64,000 nucleotides of DNA from Microbacterium sp. C7(2022). Its GTDB lineage: Bacteria; Actinomycetota; Actinomycetes; Actinomycetales; Microbacteriaceae. The stretch's first letter is position 1. Each line of letters begins with the position of its first letter. This document shows, one piece after another, positions 45,474 through 54,197 of this stretch. The DNA lies in assembly GCF_028823665.1 (NCBI RefSeq), contig NZ_JAPEHV010000004.1:186001-250000 (forward strand). The letters are read 5' to 3'. The notes beneath the pieces are model-generated. The model worked only from the letters and a program-made list of their open reading frames with translations, was not told where the DNA came from and did not search any database. Made by a program: the position numbers and the translations under genes.

Positions 45474-46463
45474 ATGATGAGAAAGAACGCGCTTGCCGGA
45501 ATCGCCCTGCTGGGGGCTCTGGCCCTCACCGCGGTCGGATGCTCGAGTTCTTCGGGTGGCGACGGTGGCGGCGATGCCTCGGGCGACGAGCTGATCACCG
45601 TGGGCTTCGCGCAGACCGGTTCGGAGTCGGGCTGGCGCTCGGCGAACACCGAATCGATGAAGGAAGCGTTCTCGACTGAGAACGGCTTCGACCTCGTCTT
45701 CAACGCGGCCGACAACGACCCGGCCGCTCAGATCGCGGCGGTTCGCGACTTCATCAACCAGGGTGTGGACGCGATCGTGATCGCGCCCATCGTGGAGGAC
45801 GGCTGGGATGACGTGCTGCAGGAGGCTGCGGATGCCGATATCCCCGTCATCCTTGAAGACCGCACCGTGAGTGCGTCCGAGGATCTCTACGTCTCGTGGG
45901 TCGGTCTCGACTTCGAGCGCGAGGGAACCTACGCCGGTGAGTGGGCCGTCGAGCAGTTCGGCGACACCGACACCAAGATGGTCGTGCTCGAGGGCACGAC
46001 GGGATCGGCACCCGCCAACGACCGCGCAAAGGGATTTGATGACGCGATCGCCGGCAGCTCGATCGAGAAGATCGACTCGCAGACCGGTGACTTCACGCGC
46101 GACGGCGGCAAGACCGTGATGGAAGGATTCCTCCAGAAGTACGGAGTGGACGGCATCGACCTCCTGTACGCCCACAACGACGACATGGCGCTCGGTGCGA
46201 TCGAGGCGATCGAGGCTGCCGGCGGTGTCCCCGGGGAAGATATCAAGATCATCTCGATCGACGCGGTCAAGGACGGCATGCTGGCTCTGATCGACGGCAA
46301 GATCAACTTCATCGTGGAGTGCAACCCGCTGCTCGGTGAGCTCGCCGCAGACCTCGTCACGCAGGCCCTCGATGGCGGAACGCCCGAGAAGGAGATCTAC
46401 GTCGATGACGAGACCTTCACGCCCGAGCAGGCCGCTGAGGTCATTGATCAGCGCGCATACTGA
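45474..46463 (+). CDS. ytfQ: Sugar ABC transporter substrate-binding lipoprotein (YtfQ-like)
   Basis: 329 residues from the ATG at 45474 (GAGGAGG nine bases upstream). The signal peptide has a lipobox, ALTAVGCSS, then an acidic Ser/Gly linker. The mature part closely follows E. coli YtfQ: VGFAQTGSESGWRSANTESM, FINQGVDAIVIAPIVEDGW, SQTGDFTRDGGKTVMEGF and DLLYAHNDDMALGAI. YtfQ binds galactofuranose; arabinofuranose or related furanoses are alternatives. It is anchored outside the membrane and feeds the two permeases downstream. It is regulated by LacI at the operators above, and a hairpin follows its stop. Confidence 0.92.
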   Translation: MMRKNALAGIALLGALALTAVGCSSSSGGDGGGDASGDELITVGFAQTGSESGWRSANTESMKEAFSTENGFDLVFNAADNDPAAQIAAVRDFINQGVDAIVIAPIVEDGWDDVLQEAADADIPVILEDRTVSASEDLYVSWVGLDFEREGTYAGEWAVEQFGDTDTKMVVLEGTTGSAPANDRAKGFDDAIAGSSIEKIDSQTGDFTRDGGKTVMEGFLQKYGVDGIDLLYAHNDDMALGAIEAIEAAGGVPGEDIKIISIDAVKDGMLALIDGKINFIVECNPLLGELAADLVTQALDGGTPEKEIYVDDETFTPEQAAEVIDQRAY

Positions 46464-46496
46464 TCCTGCGCTGACCTTCTCCACACCATGACGTCA

Positions 46497-46532
46497 GCGC
46501 GTCCGCCGGGTGAACCTGCCCGGCGGACGCGC
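46497..46532 (+). terminator. Hairpin between binding-protein and ATPase genes
   Basis: GCGCGTCCGCCGGG pairs perfectly with CCCGGCGGACGCGC (14 bp) around TGAACCTG, 33 bp after the ytfQ stop. There is no T-run. This suits partial termination or 3' end protection, raising binding protein over the membrane parts. Confidence 0.7.
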
Positions 46533-46558
46533 TCGACACCGTGAAAGGCACTCCACCC

Positions 46559-48094
46559 ATGTACGCGGACACCGCAGTCCCACCCGTCGTCGAGATGCGC
46601 GACATCACCATCCGGTTTCCGGGTGTGCTCGCCCTCGACGGCGTGCACCTCACTCTTCGCCCCGGAGAAGTCCACTCGCTCATGGGCGAGAACGGGGCCG
46701 GCAAGTCCACGATCATCAAGGCCCTCACCGGCGTCTACGCCGTAGACGAGGGCACCATCACCGTCGCGGGGAAGCGTCGCGAATTCCACGGCACCGCGGA
46801 TGCACAGGATGCCGGGATCTCGACGGTCTACCAAGAAGTCAACCTCTGCACGAATCTCTCGGTCGGGGAGAACGTGATGCTCGGCCACGAACCGCGGTCA
46901 GCTCGAGGAATCGACTGGAAAAAGGTACACGCGGAGGCGGCACGGCACCTGGGCGCCCTTGGACTCGACATCGACACTCGCTCGACGCTGGCGTCGCATT
47001 CGATCGCGATTCAGCAGTTGGTCGCCATCGGCCGCGCGATGGTGCTCGATTCGAAGGTGCTGATTCTCGACGAGCCCACGTCGAGCTTGGACCGCGATGA
47101 GGTCGCGCAGCTGTTTCAGGTCATGCGCGACCTGCGGGCGAAGGGCGTCGCTATTCTCTTCGTCTCACACTTCCTCGACCAGATATACGAGATCAGCGAC
47201 CGTCTGACCGTGTTGCGCAACGGCACGTTGGTCGGGGAGTACCTGGTCAGCGATCTGCCACGTGGCGAACTGGTGTCGAAGATGATCGGGCGCGAACTCG
47301 ACGACCTGACGGCCATTGCCTCCTCCGCCGAGCGAGACATCGATCGTACCGGAACGCCCGTGCTGCGCGCGCAGGGGATCGGGCGACGCGGAGTGCTCGA
47401 ACCGGCAGACATCGAAGTGTATGACGGGGAAGTCGTCGGGCTTGCCGGCCTGCTCGGTTCGGGTCGTACCGAGCTGGCACGTCTGCTGTATGGTGCTGAC
47501 CGCGCCGACTCGGGAACCATCGAGATCGACGGGACTCCCACGAAGCTGACCACTCCACGGAATGCGATCGACCAGCGCATCGCCTTCTCATCGGAGAACC
47601 GCCGACTCGAAGGGATCATCGGCGACCTGACGGTGGCAGAGAACATCATTCTCGGCATTCAGGCCAAGCGCGGCGCCCTGCGCAAGATCAGCAAGGCTGA
47701 GCAGGACGCCGTCGTTGAGGAGTACATCACGGCGTTGGGAGTCCGGCCCGCCGATCCGAATGTGCTCGCCCGCAACCTGTCAGGTGGCAACCAACAGAAG
47801 GTGCTGCTCGGACGCTGGTTGGCCACTGCGCCCGAACTGATCATCCTCGACGAGCCAACTCGGGGGATCGACGTGGGCGCGAAGGCCGACATCCAGAAGA
47901 AGGTTGCCGAGCTGTCGGCTCAGGGCCTGTCTGTCATCTTCATCTCGTCCGAGCTCGATGAGGTCCTCCGCATCGCCCAGCGGGTGTACGTCATGCGGGA
48001 CCGCAGGGAAATCGGCGATCTCGCCTCACGCGACACCGATGCGGACGGTCTCATCGACTACATTGCCAACAGCGGGCGGGAGAGCGCGGCATGA
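46559..48094 (+). CDS. ytfR: Sugar ABC transporter ATPase (YtfR-like), first copy
   Basis: 511 residues with two fused ABC domains. Domain 1 has Walker A GENGAGKST and LILDEPTSSLD. Domain 2 has the degenerate P-loop LLGSGRTEL, the signature LSGGNQQKV and LIILDEPTRGIDVG. This is the carbohydrate uptake type 2 layout (RbsA/MglA/YtfR). It powers the two permeases encoded next. The ATG at 46559 was preferred over a GTG at 46541 because AAAGG then falls at a fair distance. The stop overlaps the permease start by 4 bp. A second, similar ATPase gene is at 50221. Confidence 0.93.
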   Translation: MYADTAVPPVVEMRDITIRFPGVLALDGVHLTLRPGEVHSLMGENGAGKSTIIKALTGVYAVDEGTITVAGKRREFHGTADAQDAGISTVYQEVNLCTNLSVGENVMLGHEPRSARGIDWKKVHAEAARHLGALGLDIDTRSTLASHSIAIQQLVAIGRAMVLDSKVLILDEPTSSLDRDEVAQLFQVMRDLRAKGVAILFVSHFLDQIYEISDRLTVLRNGTLVGEYLVSDLPRGELVSKMIGRELDDLTAIASSAERDIDRTGTPVLRAQGIGRRGVLEPADIEVYDGEVVGLAGLLGSGRTELARLLYGADRADSGTIEIDGTPTKLTTPRNAIDQRIAFSSENRRLEGIIGDLTVAENIILGIQAKRGALRKISKAEQDAVVEEYITALGVRPADPNVLARNLSGGNQQKVLLGRWLATAPELIILDEPTRGIDVGAKADIQKKVAELSAQGLSVIFISSELDEVLRIAQRVYVMRDRREIGDLASRDTDADGLIDYIANSGRESAA

Positions 48095-49143
48095 AATCCA
48101 TAGTGAAGCACCGGTTGTTCTGGCCAGCGATCGCCCTGCTGACCCTCATTCTGGTCAACACCATTGCGCGTCCGCAGTTCATCGCCATCACGGTGCGCGA
48201 CGGACAGCTGTATGGCGCACTCATCGACATCCTCCGCAATAGCGCCCCGCTCATGTTGGTCGCCTTGGGCATGACGATCGTCATCGCCACGCGAGGGATC
48301 GATCTTTCCGTCGGGGCGATCATGGCCGTCTCGGGCGCGGTGGCGCTGACCATCATCGACTCTTCCGGAAACCCGGAGGACCTGGGCACCGTTTTCGTGG
48401 CGTTGGCCACCGCCCTAATCGTCGCGCTCGTGCTCGGCGCCTGGAACGGACTGCTCGTCTCTGTCGTCGGCATCCAGCCGATCGTCGCCACCCTCGTGTT
48501 GATGCTGGCGGGGCGCGGTGTGGCACTGCTGATCACCGACGGCTTCATCACCACCGTCAATAGCGCGCCGTACTCATTCATCGCGACCGGCTACCTGTTC
48601 TTCCTCCCCTTCGCGCTGCTCATCTCGATCGCTGTGATCGCGGTCGTCGCGGTCGTGGAGCGCCGCACCGCGCTGGGCGTGCTCACTGAGGCCGTGGGAA
48701 TCAATCCCGAAGCAAGTCGCTTGGCGGGCGTGCGCGCGCGCGGCATCGTCTTCGGGGCGTATGCCACCAGCGGGGTGCTCGCAGGATTGGCGGGGATCAT
48801 CTACAGCTCGAACATCAGGGCAGCGGATGCCAATGCCGCCGGCCTGTTCATCGAGCTTTACGCGATCCTGGCCGTCGTGCTCGGCGGTACATCCCTGATG
48901 GGCGGCAAATTCACGATCGCCGGAACGGTGATCGGCGTGCTGACGATCCAGACGCTGGAATCGACGATCCTCTTCCTCGGAGTGCCATCCGCGCAGAGCC
49001 CGGTGTTCTTCGCGGTCGTGGTCATCGTCGTGGTGTTGGTCCAGTCGCCGCGCATGCACCGGTGGGCGAAGAATGCGCTCCGATCAACGCGCAACCGACG
49101 AACCAGCTCGCCTGAGCGCAGCAAGGAGGTGGTGGGCTCATGA
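48091..49143 (+). CDS. ytfT: Sugar ABC transporter permease (YtfT-like)
   Basis: 350 residues, about ten membrane helices, BPD_transp_2 family. TIVIATRGIDLSVGAIMAVS and LAVVLGGTSLMGGKF are the conserved segments that contact the ATPase and line the pore. A basic tail follows. It forms the membrane channel as a heterodimer with the next gene's product, as in the E. coli YtfT-YjfF pair. ATGA overlaps exist at both ends, with the first ATPase gene and with the second permease gene. Confidence 0.92.
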   Translation: MKSIVKHRLFWPAIALLTLILVNTIARPQFIAITVRDGQLYGALIDILRNSAPLMLVALGMTIVIATRGIDLSVGAIMAVSGAVALTIIDSSGNPEDLGTVFVALATALIVALVLGAWNGLLVSVVGIQPIVATLVLMLAGRGVALLITDGFITTVNSAPYSFIATGYLFFLPFALLISIAVIAVVAVVERRTALGVLTEAVGINPEASRLAGVRARGIVFGAYATSGVLAGLAGIIYSSNIRAADANAAGLFIELYAILAVVLGGTSLMGGKFTIAGTVIGVLTIQTLESTILFLGVPSAQSPVFFAVVVIVVVLVQSPRMHRWAKNALRSTRNRRTSSPERSKEVVGS

Positions 49144-50159
49144 CTCTGGGAGTCGACACCCCGGCCGTGACCCGTTCGATGGGCGCGCGGTACAGCACCT
49201 TCGTCAGTCGGCGCGCATCCCTGCTGCCGACCCTGGCGGCCGTCGTCATCCTGGTCGTGCTGCTTGTGGCGGCCCAGACCCAGTTCGACAACTTCCTCAG
49301 TCCTCGTAACATGTCGGCCCTGCTGCTCGACAACGCCTATCTGGTGGTGTTGGCCGTCGGCATGACGTTCGTGATCTTGACCGGGGGCATCGATCTCTCG
49401 GTCGGATCGGTGATGGCCTTCACCGGCATTCTTGCGGCCAGTCTGTTGTCGCAGGGACTGCCGGTCTGGCTGGTCATCCCCGTCGCGCTGGCGTGCGGCG
49501 GACTGATCGGGTGGATGATCGGCGTGCTGGTCCACTATTTCGACGTCCAGCCCTTCATCGCGTCTCTCGCGGGACTGTTCCTTGCCCGCGGTCTCGCCTA
49601 CGTCGTCAGCTTGGCCTCGATACGCGTCGAGAACGAGCCGCTGCTGTGGCTGCAGCGCACACGGTGGACGGTCGGGGATTGGTATCTCACACCCACCGGT
49701 CTGATCGCGCTGCTCACCGTGCTGCTCGCGTTCTTCGTGCTCCACTGGACGCGGTTCGGCCGCACCGTGTACGCCGTCGGTGGCGGCGAGCAATCGGCGC
49801 GGCTGATGGGGTTGAAGGTCGCCCGCACCAAGGTCCTCGTGTACGTCATCAGCGGTGTGTGCGGCGGACTCGCCGGGGTCTTGCTGACGGCATACTCGGG
49901 AGCCGGGTACCCGCGCAACGGAATCGGGACGGAACTCGATGCGATCGCCGCCGTCGTCATCGGAGGGACGCTCCTGACCGGCGGAACCGGATACGTGCTC
50001 GGGTCGCTGATCGGGGTGCTCGTTTACGGCACCATCAAGAAGGTCATCTCGTTCATGGGTGCAGAGCAGTCTTGGACGCAGATCATCATCGGAGCGCTGC
50101 TGCTGCTCTTCATCGTCGTGCAACGCCTCATCGTCGCGCGATCGGCCCGACGAAGGTGA
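49140..50159 (+). CDS. yjfF: Sugar ABC transporter permease (YjfF-like)
   Basis: 339 residues, about nine or ten membrane helices, second BPD_transp_2 permease. TFVILTGGIDLSVGSVMAFT, AVGGGEQSARLMGLKVARTK and IAAVVIGGTLLTGGTGYVLG are family segments. Two distinct permeases are the hallmark of the YtfQRT-YjfF galactofuranose importer, unlike ribose or xylose systems with one. The gene is followed by a perfect 14-bp hairpin and then by a second ATPase gene. Confidence 0.92.
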   Translation: MTLGVDTPAVTRSMGARYSTFVSRRASLLPTLAAVVILVVLLVAAQTQFDNFLSPRNMSALLLDNAYLVVLAVGMTFVILTGGIDLSVGSVMAFTGILAASLLSQGLPVWLVIPVALACGGLIGWMIGVLVHYFDVQPFIASLAGLFLARGLAYVVSLASIRVENEPLLWLQRTRWTVGDWYLTPTGLIALLTVLLAFFVLHWTRFGRTVYAVGGGEQSARLMGLKVARTKVLVYVISGVCGGLAGVLLTAYSGAGYPRNGIGTELDAIAAVVIGGTLLTGGTGYVLGSLIGVLVYGTIKKVISFMGAEQSWTQIIIGALLLLFIVVQRLIVARSARRR

Positions 50160-50166
50160 CAGTACT

Positions 50167-50200
50167 GGTGCGTCCCGCGCTTCGCGGCGCGGGACGCACC
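50167..50200 (+). terminator. Hairpin between yjfF and the second ATPase gene
   Basis: GGTGCGTCCCGCGC and GCGCGGGACGCACC form a perfect 14-bp stem around TTCGCG, eight bases after the permease stop. No T-run follows. It may reduce read-through into the second ATPase and lacI genes. Confidence 0.7.
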
Positions 50201-50220
50201 GTGACCGGGATAATGGCCTG

Positions 50221-51747
50221 ATGGACCCCGCCCGCCCGTTGCTGGAGCTTACAGACGGCACCGTGCGCTTCGGGGCCGACGCCGCACTGGACGCGGTGTC
50301 CTTCCGGTTGTTCCCAGGCGAGGTTCACTCGTTGATGGGTGAGAACGGGGCAGGCAAGTCCACGCTCATCAAGGCGATCACCGGCGTTCATGCCCTCGAC
50401 GCCGGGACGTTGCGCGTAGATGGCGCCCTGGTGACCTTCGCGTCGCCGCACGACGCGCAGGCGGCGGGCATCGGGACGGTCTATCAAGAAGTCGATCTCC
50501 TGCCCAACCTCACGGTGGCGGAGAACATCTGGCTCGGCCGCGAGCCGCGCCGACACGGCCGAATCAACTGGCCCGCGATGCGCCAGCGTGCGCGTGAGGT
50601 GATGAGCGAGCTCGGGTTGGATATCGACCCCGCGTCGATCCTCGGGACGCACTCCTTGGCCATTCAGCAGCTCGTCGCGATCGCGCGGGCTATTTCGGTC
50701 GAGGTGAAGGTCCTGGTGTTGGACGAACCCACCTCGAGCCTGGACCTCGACGAGGTGGCCGAACTGTTCCGAGTCATACGCGATCTCAAGGATCGGGGAG
50801 TGGCGATTCTCTTCGTGTCCCACTTCCTCGACCAGGTGTACGAGATCTGCGACCGTTTGACGGTGCTGCGCGACGGGAGGTTTGTTGGTGAGTACCTCAC
50901 CCGAGAGCTGCTGCGGATCGATCTGGTGCAGGCGATGCTCGGGCGCAGCACAGACTCGCTGCGCGCGGAGTCCCGGGACGGCGTAGAGACCGAGACGGCC
51001 GTGCCTGTGTTGCAAGCGCGCGGGGTGAGCACGGCCGCGGGCATCCGCGACGCGGACGTCGACCTGCTCGCCGGCGATGTGCTCGGGGTAGCCGGGCTGC
51101 TCGGTTCGGGGCGCACCGAGCTCGCGCGAGCCGTGACGGGGATCGACCGACTCGATTCGGGTGTGATCCGGATTGAAGGGCGCTCGAAGGCGCCCGGATC
51201 GCCGCATCGCGCCATCAGCATGGGGGTCGTGTACTCGTCCGAAAACCGGCGGGCAGAAGGCATCATTGGCGACCTCAGCGTTCGTGAGAACATCGTGCTT
51301 GCCCTGCAAGCTGAGCGGGGGATGCTGCGGCGCATCAGCCCGGCCCGTCAGCGTGAGCTGGCCGCCAGCTGGATCGAAGCACTCGATATCCGCCCCGCGG
51401 ACATGGACCGCCCCGCGGGCACGCTGTCCGGAGGGAACCAGCAGAAGGTCCTTCTCGCTCGCCTGTTGGCTCTGTCGCCGAAGGTGCTGGTTCTGGACGA
51501 GCCGACGCGTGGAATCGACGTCGGGGCGAAGGTCGAGATCCAGAATCTTGTCGGCGAGCTCGCCGACAATGGACTGTCGGTCATGTTCATCTCGGCCGAG
51601 CTCGAAGAGGTGTTGAACGTCGGAAGCAGGGTTGCGGTCCTGCGCGAGGGGCGGATCGTTGACGTGCGTCCGTCGGCGGAACTCTCGGTCGACTCGCTGC
51701 TGGCGATGGTGGCACAGCCGTCTGAGGCGGAAGGCGACGTGTCGTGA
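50221..51747 (+). CDS. Sugar ABC transporter ATPase, second copy
   Basis: 508 residues with the same two-domain layout as the gene at 46559: GENGAGKST and LVLDEPTSSLDLD in the first half, LLGSGRTEL, LSGGNQQKV and LVLDEPTRGIDVG in the second. Long stretches agree with the first copy (for example LFPGEVHSLMGENGAGKST against LRPGEVHSLMGENGAGKST), so it is a paralogue, not the other half of a split gene. No permease or binding protein of its own is present. It overlaps lacI by 4 bp. It could serve the same permeases or energise another importer. Confidence 0.92.
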   Translation: MDPARPLLELTDGTVRFGADAALDAVSFRLFPGEVHSLMGENGAGKSTLIKAITGVHALDAGTLRVDGALVTFASPHDAQAAGIGTVYQEVDLLPNLTVAENIWLGREPRRHGRINWPAMRQRAREVMSELGLDIDPASILGTHSLAIQQLVAIARAISVEVKVLVLDEPTSSLDLDEVAELFRVIRDLKDRGVAILFVSHFLDQVYEICDRLTVLRDGRFVGEYLTRELLRIDLVQAMLGRSTDSLRAESRDGVETETAVPVLQARGVSTAAGIRDADVDLLAGDVLGVAGLLGSGRTELARAVTGIDRLDSGVIRIEGRSKAPGSPHRAISMGVVYSSENRRAEGIIGDLSVRENIVLALQAERGMLRRISPARQRELAASWIEALDIRPADMDRPAGTLSGGNQQKVLLARLLALSPKVLVLDEPTRGIDVGAKVEIQNLVGELADNGLSVMFISAELEEVLNVGSRVAVLREGRIVDVRPSAELSVDSLLAMVAQPSEAEGDVS

Positions 51748-52769
51748 GCGATGAGAGTGCATCGCCGCGTTCGGCGAACATTTTCGATGTCGCCCGGTTG
51801 GCGGGCGTTTCGCACCAGACGGTGTCGCGAGTCATCAACAACCTGCCGAATGTGCGTCCGGCTACACGCGAACGCGTGGAGAAGGCGATCGCTCAACTGC
51901 GGTATAGCCCTTCGCCCGCAGCTCGCGCCCTGGTGACGCGCCGCACACGCACCATCGGACTGGTCACCCCCGGAATCTCGGACCACGGGCCGACGTCGAT
52001 CGCCATGAATTTCAGCTTCGCTGCGCGTGAGGCCCGCTACCACGTCGAATCGGTGAGCGTGCCCCCGGACGACCCCGCCAGCACGCGGGGCATGATCGAG
52101 AGCTTGCTGCGCCAACGGGTGGACGCGATTGTGCTAGTCGTCGTGCATCAGGAAGTGCTCGAGTCGGTGCAGGGGCTCGACGTCAGCATCCCGGTCATCG
52201 CCGCGGCTGCCTCGCCGAGGCCGAGCCCGCTGTTCGTCTCGATCGACCAGTATCGCGGTGCGCGCTCGGCGGTCAGGCACCTGGTCGAACTCGGGCACAC
52301 CCGGATCGGGCACATCGCCGGTCCGGCGAATGCTCCCGATGCGATCGAACGCGCGCGAGGCTGGCGCGACGAACTGATCGCGAACCGGCTCGACGTTCCC
52401 ACCCCGGTCGCGGGCGACTGGTCACCGATGAGTGGCTACCGCATTGGATCCGAGATCGACATCGAGCCGAACTCGGCGCTGTTCGTGGCGAACGATCACA
52501 TGACCATCGGACTGCTGTCGGCCCTCCGTGAGCGCGGCATGTCGGTACCCGGCGACGTCAGCGTCGTCGGGTTCGACGACGTGCCCGAGGCAGCGTACCT
52601 GTATCCCCCCTTGACCACGGTCCGTCAGGACTTCGCTGCACTCGGGGAGTTGATGATGCAGAAGGTGTTGCTGGCCGTCGAGCAACCCGACACGGTCACG
52701 GCCGACACCCCGTTGCCCACCCATCTGGTGGTGCGCACGTCGACGAGGGCCGTGCCCGGAGCGCCGTGA
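51744..52769 (+). CDS. LacI-family regulator of the sugar ABC operon
   Basis: 341 residues from a GTG overlapping the ATPase stop. The N-terminal HTH and hinge (IFDVARLAGVSHQTVSRVIN and RERVEKAIAQLRYSPSPAAR) precede a periplasmic-binding-protein-like core (62-340) that binds an inducer sugar. It is the last gene of the importer operon and most likely represses it at 45344-45390. No catabolic enzymes (galactofuranosidase, mutase, kinase) lie beside it, so the fate of the sugar is not shown here. Confidence 0.94.
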   Translation: MSDESASPRSANIFDVARLAGVSHQTVSRVINNLPNVRPATRERVEKAIAQLRYSPSPAARALVTRRTRTIGLVTPGISDHGPTSIAMNFSFAAREARYHVESVSVPPDDPASTRGMIESLLRQRVDAIVLVVVHQEVLESVQGLDVSIPVIAAAASPRPSPLFVSIDQYRGARSAVRHLVELGHTRIGHIAGPANAPDAIERARGWRDELIANRLDVPTPVAGDWSPMSGYRIGSEIDIEPNSALFVANDHMTIGLLSALRERGMSVPGDVSVVGFDDVPEAAYLYPPLTTVRQDFAALGELMMQKVLLAVEQPDTVTADTPLPTHLVVRTSTRAVPGAP

Positions 52770-52782
52770 CCAGGTGAGCTGC

Positions 52783-54150
52783 TCAGGGCAGCGCCGGCCA
52801 CCCCGCGGGGCCGTCGGTCCCAGCGGCGTACTCCTCCAGAGGAACATCGCCGCGGCGCCATGCGTCGATGATGGGCTCGAGGATGCGCCAGCACTGCTCG
52901 GCGGCGTCGCCGCGCACGGCCAGCGTCGCGTCCCCATCGAGGATGCCCGACAGCACCTCGCCGTAGGCCTTAAGCGCACCCTCACCCAGTTCGGCCTGCA
53001 GCATGGTGCGTTCGAGCTCGAACGGATCGTCGCCGCCGTTGACGTTGAGTTCGAGCGCCATGCGGTCGGGCCCGAGCGTGAAGCGCAGCACACTGCCCGG
53101 CTCCTGACCTGAGAACCCGTCGGGCAGGTGCCGCACCGGCCGGAAGGTCATCACGATCTCGTGTGCCTCGCCGCTGATCGCCTTACCCGAGCGCAGAGTG
53201 AACGGCACGCCCTTCCAGCGTGAGGTGCGCACCTCGAATGTCGTCTCGGCGAGCGTCTCCGTACCCCGCGTGGGGTCGACGCCCGGCTCGTCAGCGTACG
53301 AGGGAAGCTCGCGCCCGTTGACCGAGCCGGCGGTGTAGCGGGCGCGGCGCGACGAGCGCACCGCGTTGTCGTTCCACACATGGGTCGCGCGCAGCACGGC
53401 AGAGGTGGCATCCCGCAGATCCACCTCGTGCAGCGTCGCGGGCGGTTCCATTGCGACGAACGCGAGTACCTGCAGCAGGTGACTCTGGATCATGTCGACC
53501 ATTGCGCCGGCATTGTCGTAGTAGCGTGCGCGGCCTTCCAGGCCCAGCGCCTCGTCGAAGCGGATCACGACGGACTCGATGTGCTGCGCCGACCACACCG
53601 GCTCGAACACGCGGTTCGCGAACCTCGCACCCAGGAGGTTGAGCGTCGTCGACCTGCCCAGGAAGTGGTCGACGCGGAAGATCTGGTTCTCGGGTACCAG
53701 CTCGCGCACCGTGGCATTCAGCGCGTGCGCGCCTGCGCGGTCGGTCCCGAACGGCTTCTCCAGCGCGAGGATGGTGCCCTCGGGCAGGTCGACCTGGCGG
53801 AGCGCATCGCACGCGGCGGCGGCGATCGCCGGAGGCACGGCGAAATACAGCGCGAGGCGGCCCTCGACGTCGGAGACCAGCTTCTGCAACTCGGCGGGCT
53901 GGGTGATATCGGCCTTGACGTACGTAGTCTCGGCGATCGCGTCGAAGGCGGCCGAGGCGTCGGTGGTGGCGAACGAGCGCCGCACCGTCTCGGTCCACTT
54001 CGCGTCGTCCCAGTCGTCGATCCCGGCGCCGCGCAGATGCACGCGACGGTTCGGTTCGAGCGTCAGCAGCTGCCCGAGAGCGGGCAGCAGCAGACGCGAC
54101 GTGAGGTCTCCGGAGGCACCGAGGATGAGCAGCGTCGTCTGGATCGTCAT
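52783..54150 (-). CDS. zwf: Glucose-6-phosphate dehydrogenase
   Basis: 455 residues. The NADP site ILGASGDLTSRLLLPAL is at the N-terminus, and the substrate/catalytic motif reads RVDHFLGRST, where most enzymes have R-I-D-H-Y-L-G-K. The general base histidine is kept, but Tyr and Lys are changed to Phe and Arg. At 455 residues it is shorter than the usual 490-515. It makes NADPH and 6-phosphogluconolactone, or acts on a related sugar phosphate. No opcA, tal or gnd gene is beside it, so it may be a second, diverged copy. It is divergent from the GH15 gene with 47 bp between. Confidence 0.88.
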   Translation of the reverse strand: MTIQTTLLILGASGDLTSRLLLPALGQLLTLEPNRRVHLRGAGIDDWDDAKWTETVRRSFATTDASAAFDAIAETTYVKADITQPAELQKLVSDVEGRLALYFAVPPAIAAAACDALRQVDLPEGTILALEKPFGTDRAGAHALNATVRELVPENQIFRVDHFLGRSTTLNLLGARFANRVFEPVWSAQHIESVVIRFDEALGLEGRARYYDNAGAMVDMIQSHLLQVLAFVAMEPPATLHEVDLRDATSAVLRATHVWNDNAVRSSRRARYTAGSVNGRELPSYADEPGVDPTRGTETLAETTFEVRTSRWKGVPFTLRSGKAISGEAHEIVMTFRPVRHLPDGFSGQEPGSVLRFTLGPDRMALELNVNGGDDPFELERTMLQAELGEGALKAYGEVLSGILDGDATLAVRGDAAEQCWRILEPIIDAWRRGDVPLEEYAAGTDGPAGWPALP

Positions 54151-54197
54151 GGCCCCAAGATAGCCCCGACGTGTATCGAACCTGGCAGAGTGTGCGC

